A stretch of DNA of 37,877 nt from a virus. The notes under the pieces are model-generated. The model did not search any database, had not been told where the DNA came from, and worked only from the letters and a program-made list of their open reading frames with translations. This document shows, piece by piece, positions 30,591 to 36,637 of this stretch (positions are counted from its first letter, which is position 1; every line of letters starts with the position of its first letter). A program made the position numbers and the translations under genes. Location: the IMG/VR virus record IMGVR_UViG_3300031578_000155, positions 1-37,877 of that record. One strand, given 5' to 3'.

Positions 30591-31044
30591 CTCGACCTGG
30601 CAGCGCGGGTTGCGCGGATTGACGCCCTCGCAAATCGGCTACGGGCTCACCGCGTGCATTCGGCGCGCCGAACCTTGGCCCCCAACGCTCCCCGAGTTCC
30701 GGTCGCTCTGCACCCCGAGCGCCGAGGATCTTGGGCTCCCGGGCCTCGATGCCGCGTACCGCGAAGCCGCGAACGCTGATGCGGGCCACGCCTGGTCGCA
30801 TCCGGCGGTCTACGTCGCGGCGCAGGCCGTCGGCATGTTTGAGCTTCGTAACCTCACCCAAGACAAAAGCCGACCGCTGTTCGAGCGGGCCTACGGGATC
30901 GTCTGCAAGCGCGCCTTGGCCGGCGAAGTCTTGACGGCTCCGGTGCCCAAGGGACTCGAAAAGCTCGTGACGCCAGCGAAGCCCGAAACCGTCGCCGGCG
31001 CGCTCGAAAAGATGCGGGAGGCCTTGCATGGTTGCGCCCCATGA
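30424..31044 (+). CDS. Replication protein P-like helicase loader
   Basis: 206 residues from ATG 30424 with GAGGAG just upstream. After a low-complexity start come ADLWRRMTRIFGHRWTSAYG, then STWQRGLRGLTPSQIGYGL and EPWPPTLPEFRSLC: the lambda P-type signature (W-x-R-M, G-x-x-W, W-P-P-S/T-L-x-E-F-R). Such proteins bring host DnaB helicase to the origin. It overlaps the initiator gene by 167 bases in another frame, an unusually long overlap, and the next gene by 17. Confidence 0.82.
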   Translation: MQHISELTTLPSPASSAPQRTSTPAELSERTMADLWRRMTRIFGHRWTSAYGEMDDSTWQRGLRGLTPSQIGYGLTACIRRAEPWPPTLPEFRSLCTPSAEDLGLPGLDAAYREAANADAGHAWSHPAVYVAAQAVGMFELRNLTQDKSRPLFERAYGIVCKRALAGEVLTAPVPKGLEKLVTPAKPETVAGALEKMREALHGCAP

Positions 31045-31324
31045 TCCGGTCGCGAAAGTCACCCAGCTTGCCGCCGACGCGCGCGCGCAATCTGCGGCTC
31101 GCACGGCATCCGCGGCCGCGCGCGAAGCCGAATACCGGGCCCGGTTTCCTACGGCGTATCGGATCAAGGATCTTTTCGCTGTGTTCAGCCCTCGCCTCGT
31201 TTACGCGCGGGAAGGGTCCGACGAGATCGGAACACCTGTGGATATGGCAAACGCCGTTCGTCCCTCATTGCCCTGGAGGCCAGCAGATGACGACGCAGAA
31301 CGTCGCCCTACTCGCCGCTCTTAG
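31028..31324 (+). CDS. Hypothetical protein behind P
   Basis: 98 residues from ATG 31028 with GGGAGG before it. The N-terminal helix is Ala-rich (VTQLAADARAQSAARTASAA), followed by a short conserved-looking FPTAYRIKDLFAVFSPRLVY. It overlaps P by 17 bases and the HTH gene by 38. No function recognised. Confidence 0.5.
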   Translation: MVAPHDPVAKVTQLAADARAQSAARTASAAAREAEYRARFPTAYRIKDLFAVFSPRLVYAREGSDEIGTPVDMANAVRPSLPWRPADDDAERRPTRRS

Positions 31325-31490
31325 ACGCGGCCCCATCACCCCGGGCGACGCCTTGCGCCGCTTCGGCTCGATGCGCCTCGCGGCCCGGGTATGGGAATTG
31401 AAGCAGCTTGGCTACCCGATCGAGCGCCGGATGAGGGAACTGCAAAACGGCAAGAAGGTCGCGGAATATTTTTTGAAGGTGAAGCGATGA
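31287..31490 (+). CDS. Small helix-turn-helix protein
   Basis: 67 residues from ATG 31287 with GGAGG at 31274-31278. The reading ALLAALRRGPITPGDALRRF, then LAARVWELKQLGYPIERRM and a C-terminal wing (GKKVAEYFLK) match a small winged-helix family (HTH_39-like) common in phage nin-type regions. Likely DNA-binding; target unknown. Confidence 0.7.
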   Translation: MTTQNVALLAALRRGPITPGDALRRFGSMRLAARVWELKQLGYPIERRMRELQNGKKVAEYFLKVKR

Positions 31491-31879
31491 GCGCCTCGCA
31501 ACGGACAAAGGGCCAAGTCGGTGAGCGTGAGCTTTTCGCTCTCTTGTCTCACGAGCTCGGGATCGTAGTACGCCGCAATGTCGACCAGGCGCGCAATGGC
31601 GGTGCAGACGGTATCGAGATCCCCGGCTGGGCCGTTGAGGTCAAGCGCCAGGAGACGAACTGGAAATCGGCATGGTGGGAGCAAGCCGACGCCCAGGCCC
31701 AGGCTCTCGGCCGAAAGCCCATCTTGTTCTACCGCGCCTCTCGCAGGCCTTGGTGCGCGACCGTGAGCCTGTATACCTTGGCGCCCGCCATTTTTCCGGT
31801 CCGTCCGCTGGATGGTGATGCTGTCGCCCATCTCAGTTTCCGGGATGCGTGCACCCTGATTCGGGAGAGCCTCAAGTGA
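31487..31879 (+). CDS. PD-(D/E)XK endonuclease, Holliday-junction-resolvase-like
   Basis: 130 residues from ATG 31487 (ATGA overlap). The small archaeal-resolvase-like layout is complete: KGQVGERELFALLSHELG (Glu13), Asp41 in GGADGIEI and Glu51-x-Lys53 in WAVEVKRQ, then a Trp-rich helix (WWEQADAQAQALGRKPILFY). Such phage nucleases process branched recombination or replication DNA, in the role of lambda Rap or RusA. Substrate not shown by sequence. Confidence 0.78.
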   Translation: MSASQRTKGQVGERELFALLSHELGIVVRRNVDQARNGGADGIEIPGWAVEVKRQETNWKSAWWEQADAQAQALGRKPILFYRASRRPWCATVSLYTLAPAIFPVRPLDGDAVAHLSFRDACTLIRESLK

Positions 31880-32139
31880 CGCTGACCAAGAAGATCATCA
31901 AAGCGCTCAAAGCGGCCGACTGCGAATGTTTGCTGATGTCGCCCCTTGGCGAACACGTCCCGCGCTTACTGGTCCGGACACGCGGGCGCCGGATTTTGCT
32001 GATGGAGGTCATGGACGCCGCCGAGCCGGTACCCGCGCGCAAAGTCGAGTTGGCGCAAAGACAGTTCTTCAGCGACTGGCAACCCTGCTGTCGCGTCGTG
32101 GAGTCGGTCGATGATGCACTCAAGGCCGTGACCCTATGA
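31876..32139 (+). CDS. PD-(D/E)XK nuclease-like protein with lost catalytic residues
   Basis: 87 residues from GTG 31876 (GTGA overlap). Overall pattern of a small restriction-fold nuclease: helix, then HVPRLLVRTRGRRILLMEVM, then QRQFFSDW and RVVESVDDALKAV. In active relatives the first strand has P-D and the third has E-V-K; here these are Pro29-Arg30 and Glu44-Val45-Met46. Both metal- or lysine-bearing positions appear substituted, so this may be an inactive partner of the nuclease encoded just upstream. Confidence 0.55.
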   Translation: MTLTKKIIKALKAADCECLLMSPLGEHVPRLLVRTRGRRILLMEVMDAAEPVPARKVELAQRQFFSDWQPCCRVVESVDDALKAVTL

Positions 32140-32465
32140 CTGACGAAATCCAGTTTCAAGAAATCCACGACAAAGCTGCGGCCTACGCCAAGGCCTACGC
32201 GCAGCGCGAATATCTCGACGAGTTCAAGCGGTCGAAGCTCTCGATTCTGATGAAGGAGTTTGAGCCGGAGCACAAAACCAGCGCCGCGCAAGAGCGCGAG
32301 GCACGAGCTCACCCCGACTATCTCGCATTGCTCGATGGCCTCAAAGCCGCAGTCGAGGAATCGGAGCGGCTCCGGTGGGATCTGAAGATTGCCGAGATGC
32401 AGTTCGAAGCGTGGAGAACTCACGCCGCTAATCAACGGGCAGAGCGCCAACGGTACGGCGCATGA
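32136..32465 (+). CDS. Conserved helical phage protein
   Basis: 109 residues (ATGA overlap), nearly all helical and charged. REARAHPDYLALLDGLKAAV followed by ESERLRWDLKIAEMQFEAWR is a pattern I recognise from a small uncharacterised phage family in replication/recombination regions. No catalytic motif. Possibly a dimerising adaptor. Confidence 0.6.
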   Translation: MTDEIQFQEIHDKAAAYAKAYAQREYLDEFKRSKLSILMKEFEPEHKTSAAQEREARAHPDYLALLDGLKAAVEESERLRWDLKIAEMQFEAWRTHAANQRAERQRYGA

Positions 32466-32617
32466 GCGACATCTTCCGCATCCCGGTCATCAAAGATGGC
32501 GAGCTCGTCCAAGTCCTGATCGTAGACAAGTCCCTGTCCGTCGCTGGGCTGATGCGACTGGTAGCGGCGGTAGCGCCTGGCTTCCAGGTCCGGGCCGTGC
32601 CGAAGGAGAGCGCGTGA
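32462..32617 (+). CDS. Small hypothetical protein (51 aa)
   Basis: ATG 32462 overlaps the previous stop and the TGA at 32615 overlaps the next GTG start. Sequence: MSDIFRIPVIKDGELVQVLI, then a helix rich in Ala/Val. Tight coupling on both sides supports coding. No function recognised. Confidence 0.55.
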   Translation: MSDIFRIPVIKDGELVQVLIVDKSLSVAGLMRLVAAVAPGFQVRAVPKESA

Positions 32618-32892
32618 ACATCAAAGCCTACCACGCCAGGGTCCGCGCCCTCGGTTGCATCGTGTGCCGGAATCTTGGGTATGGCGTAACGCCTCCAAGT
32701 CTCCACCATCCCCGGGTCGGCCAAGGCGGTGGACAGAAGGCCTCCGATTGGCTCGTCATTCCGTTATGTCCCCAGCACCACCAAGACGGGGGCCCAGGGG
32801 TCGCCCTGCACGCCGGACAGACCACCTTCGAGCGCATGTACGGAACAGAACTCGACCTTTTAGCCCAAACCATTAGCGAGGTAATGCAATGA
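32614..32892 (+). CDS. Ref-like RecA-dependent / HNH nuclease
   Basis: 92 residues from GTG 32614 (GTGA overlap). Cys15 and Cys18 (GCIVCR), His31-His32 (LHHPRVGQGG), then KASDWLVIPLCPQHHQ with Cys52, His55, His56, and a C-terminal HAGQTTFERMYGTELDLLA. This is the zinc and HNH plan of phage P1 Ref-type recombination-enhancement nucleases. Those cut DNA at RecA filaments. Smaller than P1 Ref, as in many phages of this kind. Confidence 0.78.
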   Translation: MNIKAYHARVRALGCIVCRNLGYGVTPPSLHHPRVGQGGGQKASDWLVIPLCPQHHQDGGPGVALHAGQTTFERMYGTELDLLAQTISEVMQ

Positions 32893-33137
32893 GCCCAAAT
32901 CTAGGTACCCAATCAGCCGAGCAAAAGAAGATCCTTCTTGTCGGCGATAGGCAAAAGCGCAATCTCGCGCCTTGGATGACTCTAGCGGCCCTATTCGGCC
33001 TGGACCCAAAGCAGCCGCGCCGCCTGTATACCTGGCGCAGTCCCGGCTACCACGGAGGCCCGTATATGCCGCACCAAGGCGCCAAGGAATGCGCACGCCG
33101 CCGGAAGCAGATGGGGGCCGCTGATGCAAAAAGGTAG
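32889..33137 (+). CDS. Small basic hypothetical protein
   Basis: 82 residues (ATGA overlap), strongly basic toward the C-terminus (KECARRRKQMGAADAKR). RLYTWRSPGYHGGPYMPHQG in the middle is aromatic and glycine-rich. No recognised domain; nucleic-acid binding is possible from charge alone. Confidence 0.5.
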   Translation: MSPNLGTQSAEQKKILLVGDRQKRNLAPWMTLAALFGLDPKQPRRLYTWRSPGYHGGPYMPHQGAKECARRRKQMGAADAKR

Positions 33138-33291
33138 CTTTTGGGAGGCAGTCATCGTGATCCTAGCGGTGCTGATCCTGATGATCGCTCTCGCCTCGAT
33201 TATTCACCCGCGCCCACCCGTTGTGCGCGCCGTGAGGTCAGGCCTGTTGCACAGCGGGCCTACCTCCCCGCAGTTCGGGAGAGTCCGATGA
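33124..33291 (+). CDS. Small single-helix membrane protein (55 aa)
   Basis: ATG 33124 gives MQKGSFWEAVIVILAVLILM and onward through IALASIIH: one strong transmembrane helix, then a short basic Pro/Arg tail. It overlaps the previous gene by 14 bases and the next start by 4. Small membrane proteins are common in this phage region; function unknown. Confidence 0.5.
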   Translation: MQKGSFWEAVIVILAVLILMIALASIIHPRPPVVRAVRSGLLHSGPTSPQFGRVR

Positions 33292-33581
33292 AACCGAGCA
33301 TATACGATCCCGAAGCGAGTACGCTGATTCTGCTCAAGACCTGTGTTGCTCATCCTGAGCTGGCGACCTTCGCGGGGGTCCATGTCGATTACGCTCGGAA
33401 GTGGCTCGACCAACACGCTAAACGCGGTGCGCCGTCTCTCAAATACGACTCGCAAGAGATCCAGGATAAAGCGCTGGCAATGGCTGGCTCTGGTCTGTCG
33501 GCGGCTCGGGTAGCCAAGTCGCTGGGGATTGCAACGAGCACGGTGGGCTACTGGTGGAGGCGGGCAAATGGTGCTGCCTAA
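33288..33581 (+). CDS. Helix-turn-helix protein
   Basis: 97 residues from ATG 33288 (ATGA overlap). The C-terminal part, GLSAARVAKSLGIATSTVGY followed by WWRRANG, is a resolvase- or transposase-type helix-turn-helix. The N-terminal part (LILLKTCVAHPELATFAGVH) may be a second helix-turn-helix. Likely sequence-specific DNA binding; target unknown. Confidence 0.65.
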   Translation: MKPSIYDPEASTLILLKTCVAHPELATFAGVHVDYARKWLDQHAKRGAPSLKYDSQEIQDKALAMAGSGLSAARVAKSLGIATSTVGYWWRRANGAA

Positions 33582-33789
33582 GCCCGAGTACCGCGACCCT
33601 GCCGACGTCGCGGAACGCCGGGAACGTGCAACTTTGCTTGCAACCGCGAAACTGACTTGCGCCGGCTGCGCGCTCAATCGGCTGCAGGAGGATGAGTACC
33701 ACTGTGAGCTGGCGATGCCAGGATTTCCGCTTTTGGGGAAGGAGACATGCAAATGGTGGGCGCCCAGGAACGGGAGGGGGCGCGGATAA
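33568..33789 (+). CDS. Small Cys-rich protein
   Basis: 73 residues from ATG 33568. CAGCALNRLQEDEYHCELAM and a fourth cysteine in GKETCKWW give a four-cysteine pattern fit for zinc binding. The N-terminal helix is charged. A TAATG junction couples it to the next gene. Function unknown. Confidence 0.6.
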   Translation: MVLPKPEYRDPADVAERRERATLLATAKLTCAGCALNRLQEDEYHCELAMPGFPLLGKETCKWWAPRNGRGRG

Positions 33790-33971
33790 TGGATATTGTG
33801 GACCGGATGATGATGTGGATATTTTTTCCGATCGCGGGCCTCATGAGCCTCTTCCTAATCGTGCTGATAGGGACAGGAATCCGCCTAAGACCATCACTCT
33901 GGATGCCTCTCACTGGGTCTGTACGGCTCACGTTCCCGTACGAAAGATGGTTATGGTCGGGAAGGTCCTGA
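33789..33971 (+). CDS. Small membrane protein, possibly the 5' part of a frameshifted gene
   Basis: 60 residues from ATG 33789. One transmembrane segment (MMMWIFFPIAGLMSLFLIVL), then a tail in this frame (RLRPSLWMPLTGSVRLTFPY). The -1 frame over the same tail reads a more conserved-looking sequence (see 33875-34021), so the natural product may switch frame just after the membrane helix. Confidence 0.45.
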   Translation: MDIVDRMMMWIFFPIAGLMSLFLIVLIGTGIRLRPSLWMPLTGSVRLTFPYERWLWSGRS

Positions 33972-34021
33972 TGCCGGAGTGGGGAACCGAGTGCGCGCAG
34001 TACCAGAGGGGACGTCCGTGA
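33875..34021 (+). CDS. W-C-T / C-x-x-Y domain without its own start (possible frameshift)
   Basis: In the frame ending at the TGA 34019-34021 the DNA reads NPPKTITLDASHWVCTAHVP, then VGKVLMPEWGTECAQYQRG. The W-x-C-T and C-x-x-Y pattern is a small phage protein type. No ATG or GTG start with a ribosome site precedes it; the upstream part of this frame looks non-coding. Either it continues the membrane protein at 33789 by a -1 shift, or it uses an unrecognised start. Its stop overlaps the next start (GTGA). Confidence 0.5.
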   Translation, partial: RNPPKTITLDASHWVCTAHVPVRKMVMVGKVLMPEWGTECAQYQRGRP

Positions 34022-34542
34022 ACGGCCAACAGTTTGCTGAGGCCCTTGCGCTCTGTGCGGGGAAGTGTGGACTCCCAAATCTGCGTCCAGGGGGCGGCGA
34101 CTATAACTGCCAGGATTTGCTGATGGCCCTTGCTAAGGCCGAGGTGCCCGATCTGGCCCGTAGGCTCGTACGCTGGCGCTGTATGGACGATCCCGGCGAA
34201 CAAGGGGCCACAACCGCCGCTCTGCGTGCGTATTTCCCCCTGCCGGACGCGCTGATCGGGTCTGCAATCTGGGAATGGCTCGCCCCGGCGATCTGCCTCA
34301 CCTGCTGCGGGGGGCAGCACCGCTACGCTACCCAAGCCGCGTGTCCGGCCTGCGGCGGCACGGGCATGGCCACGAAACGCCACGCGCCACCTGGTGGCCT
34401 TACGGTCGAGGTCTGGCGCACGTACGAGCGTGACTATCAGCGCATGCTCGATGAGCTGGCTGACCTCACGCGCACGGCTTGTGTACGGGCGGCGGCTCTT
34501 TTGACGGAAAAATCACTTGACGAGGTCGCTGAGTACGACTAA
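34018..34542 (+). CDS. Q-like late antiterminator candidate with zinc finger
   Basis: 174 residues from GTG 34018, overlapping the previous stop. Cys93-x-x-Cys96 and Cys109-x-x-Cys112 (ICLTCCGGQ...CPACGGTG) form a DnaJ-type CxxC...CxxCGG zinc finger; the rest is helical (YNCQDLLMALAKAEVPDLAR, then VEVWRTYERDYQRMLDELAD). Lambda-type Q proteins have such a finger and lie between the replication genes and the late genes. The predicted promoter and terminator directly behind it (34517-34620) strengthen the call. Primary identification as Q is by context. Confidence 0.6.
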   Translation: MNGQQFAEALALCAGKCGLPNLRPGGGDYNCQDLLMALAKAEVPDLARRLVRWRCMDDPGEQGATTAALRAYFPLPDALIGSAIWEWLAPAICLTCCGGQHRYATQAACPACGGTGMATKRHAPPGGLTVEVWRTYERDYQRMLDELADLTRTACVRAAALLTEKSLDEVAEYD

Positions 34543-34545
34543 AGT
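34517..34545 (+). promoter_or_regulatory. Predicted late promoter (PR'-like)
   Basis: TTGACG (34517-34522), exactly 17 bases, TAAAGT (34540-34545). It lies over the end of the Q-like gene, with a transcription start expected near 34552, 40 bases before a terminator. In lambda the Q protein loads on such a promoter and lets polymerase pass the terminator. Confidence 0.6.
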
Positions 34546-34588
34546 CGGATGTGAAAGGGCGTTCTGCGCCCCGCGTTCAAGAATCCCT

Positions 34589-34620
34589 AAGCCTGCTTCG
34601 GAAACGGAGTGGGCTTTTTT
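34589..34620 (+). terminator. Terminator before the late genes (tR'-like)
   Basis: AAGCC (34589-34593) pairs with GGCTT (34612-34616), with an inner CTTCG-GAAA-CGGAG stem, followed by TTTTTT (34615-34620). It stands 16 bases before terS, in front of the late operon, so late transcription must either start after it or be antiterminated through it. Confidence 0.8.
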
Positions 34621-34636
34621 GCGTGAGGAGACCTAT

Positions 34637-35131
34637 ATGCGTAAAGAAGGTCTCAACATCCGCCAAGAACGTTTTGCTATCGCCTACGCCCATACCGGCA
34701 ATGCCACCCAAGCCGCAGTCGAGGCGGGCTACAAACCCTCCCGCGCCCGACAGACCGGGGACGAGCTCGTGTCAAATAGTGACATCGCGGCTCGCGTAGA
34801 GATCGAAAAGGCTCGGATCAACGAACAGCTCGATGCGCGGCTCATAGAGCGTATGGAGATCCAGCGCCGACGCTTCATCGAAGAATCTGATCTGGCACTC
34901 GACGCCTTACACGGCACGATGGCTGAGGCCCAACCCAACTCTCCCGCGCGGGTCATGGCCGCCATTGCCATCCTTGATCGCGCCGGCCATGGCGTAGCGC
35001 AAAAAATCGAGGCTAACGTGACGAATCATGATGCCATCGCAGACATTTCCGACGACAAGCGGCAAGAGGCCCTTCTCGAAGCCGCTATCGCAACCGGGAA
35101 AGTCGCACGACTTAACGGCGCAGGCGGCTAG
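34637..35131 (+). CDS. terS: Terminase small subunit
   Basis: 164 residues from ATG 34637 with GAGGAG at 34625-34630. LNIRQERFAIAYAHTGNATQ followed by AAVEAGYKPSRARQTGDEL is the helix-turn-helix start of terminase_2-type small subunits, which recognise phage DNA and present it to the large subunit. The middle is a coiled oligomerisation region. It overlaps terL by 104 bases in another frame. Confidence 0.9.
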   Translation: MRKEGLNIRQERFAIAYAHTGNATQAAVEAGYKPSRARQTGDELVSNSDIAARVEIEKARINEQLDARLIERMEIQRRRFIEESDLALDALHGTMAEAQPNSPARVMAAIAILDRAGHGVAQKIEANVTNHDAIADISDDKRQEALLEAAIATGKVARLNGAGG

Positions 35132-36461
35132 AAACTCGCTTCTTGCGTTTGCGATCCTGACGCATCCGTCTTATCAGGCGAATTGGCATCATCGGGAACT
35201 GGCGCGCCACTTAGAAGCCATCGAGCGCCACGAGATCACGCGATTAGTCATCTCGGTTCCCCCGCGTCATGGCAAAACTGAACTGGCGAGCATCCGGTTT
35301 GCCCCTTGGTATCTTGGCCGCAATCCGGCGCACAACGTGATCCAGGCGACATACTCGGGCGAGTTTGCTGGCGACAACGGCCGCAAAAGCCGGGCGATCA
35401 TGGATACCCCGGAGTATCGGGCCTTTTTTGGCTTCGGTCTCGATCAGTCCAGCCGAGCCGTGACGCGGTGGCAGACGGAGCATGCGGGTACCTATTTTGC
35501 CGTCGGCGTAGGCGGTCCTCTCACCGGACGCGGCGCGAATGTCTTACTGATCGACGATCCGCACAAAAACCGGCAGGAAGCCGAATCGCAGACCATGCGG
35601 GACCGGGTGTGGGAGTGGTTCACCTCCACAGCGTATACGCGGCTGGAAAAAGGCGGCGTCGCGATCGTGATCATGACGCGCTGGCACGAAGATGATTTGG
35701 TCGGCCGTTTGCTTAAAAGTGGCGAACACTGGGACCAGCTGATCTTGCCGGCCGTGGCGGAAAAAGACGAGCCGTTTCGGTCCGAAGGGGCCGCACTCTG
35801 GCCGCAAAAATACGATTTGGAGGCTTTGGCGCGCATCCGCGAAACCATCGGATCGCGCGAGTGGGCCAGTCTGTACCAACAAAGACCGACTGATGCCGAC
35901 GGCAACGTGTTCCAGCGGTCGTGGTTTCGGTCATACCGCGAGCCGGCGCCGTTTTCGCGCATCGTTCAGAGTTGGGATACCGCTTTTAAGGCCGGGCGTG
36001 ACAATGACCTCTCAGCCTGCACAACGTGGGGCGTGGCAGCCAACAGCTACTACCTCTTGGATTGCTGGGCCGAGCGGGTCGAGTTTCCCGCGCTCAAGCG
36101 CCAAGTCATCGCGCTGGCCGATAAATGGGCGCCCAACGAGATCCTGGTCGAAGACAAGGCGTCCGGACAGAGCCTCTTGCAAGCGTTGAAGGACGAAACA
36201 CGCTTGCCATTGCTCCCGATCAAAGTCGACATCGACAAGATCGCCCGTGCCAACGCGGTGACCGCTCTTTTTGAGGCTGGCCGTGTGTTTGTGCCAGAGC
36301 ACGCAGCGTGGCTGGCTGATTACATCGACGAGCTGGCGAGCTTCCCGGTCGGGTCGCACGACGATCGAGTAGACAGCACGACGCAGGCCTTGCAACGGCT
36401 CGCGCTCTTGCATCGGCCGAAGCCCGCGCGACCGGCCACTATTCCGTATCTGGGGAGGTAA
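35028..36461 (+). CDS. terL: Terminase large subunit
   Basis: 477 residues. ATPase: Walker A in SVPPRHGKTE (about 75-84), Walker B in VLLIDDPH. The RNaseH-like nuclease carries acidic residues in QSWDTAFKAG (about 314-323), LVEDKASGQS (about 373-382) and GSHDDRVDS (about 441-449). It pumps DNA into the prohead through the portal and cuts the concatemer. The first in-frame ATG (35028) lies 104 bases inside terS; no later ATG or GTG precedes the conserved core, so this start or a rare one is used. Confidence 0.93.
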   Translation: MMPSQTFPTTSGKRPFSKPLSQPGKSHDLTAQAARNSLLAFAILTHPSYQANWHHRELARHLEAIERHEITRLVISVPPRHGKTELASIRFAPWYLGRNPAHNVIQATYSGEFAGDNGRKSRAIMDTPEYRAFFGFGLDQSSRAVTRWQTEHAGTYFAVGVGGPLTGRGANVLLIDDPHKNRQEAESQTMRDRVWEWFTSTAYTRLEKGGVAIVIMTRWHEDDLVGRLLKSGEHWDQLILPAVAEKDEPFRSEGAALWPQKYDLEALARIRETIGSREWASLYQQRPTDADGNVFQRSWFRSYREPAPFSRIVQSWDTAFKAGRDNDLSACTTWGVAANSYYLLDCWAERVEFPALKRQVIALADKWAPNEILVEDKASGQSLLQALKDETRLPLLPIKVDIDKIARANAVTALFEAGRVFVPEHAAWLADYIDELASFPVGSHDDRVDSTTQALQRLALLHRPKPARPATIPYLGR

Positions 36462-36463
36462 TC

Positions 36464-36637
36464 ATGAGCATCCACATCAAAGCCTCGCACAAGGGCCGCC
36501 TTCATGCTGCCTTAGGCGTCCCGCAAGGCCAGAAGATCCCGAAGCACAAGATCGAGATCGCCAAGTCTTCGAGCAACCCGAAGATCCGGGCGATGGCCGT
36601 TTTTGCGTCCAATGCGGCGCGCTGGAGCCACAAGTAA
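36464..36637 (+). CDS. Small conserved head-region protein (57 aa)
   Basis: ATG 36464 with GGGGAGG upstream. MSIHIKASHKGRLHAALGVP, then GQKIPKHKIEIAKSSSNPKI and a C-terminal FASNAARWSHK. This short basic Lys/His-rich protein type occurs between terminase and portal in many phages (H-K-G-x-L-H-x-x-L-G-V-P). Function unknown. The stop touches the portal start. Confidence 0.7.
   Translation: MSIHIKASHKGRLHAALGVPQGQKIPKHKIEIAKSSSNPKIRAMAVFASNAARWSHK

Noticed and set aside
30502-31167. 221-codon minus-strand frame opposite the P-like gene
   Set aside because: Antisense to a gene with clear lambda P signature; composition is Arg/Ala/Gly shadow.
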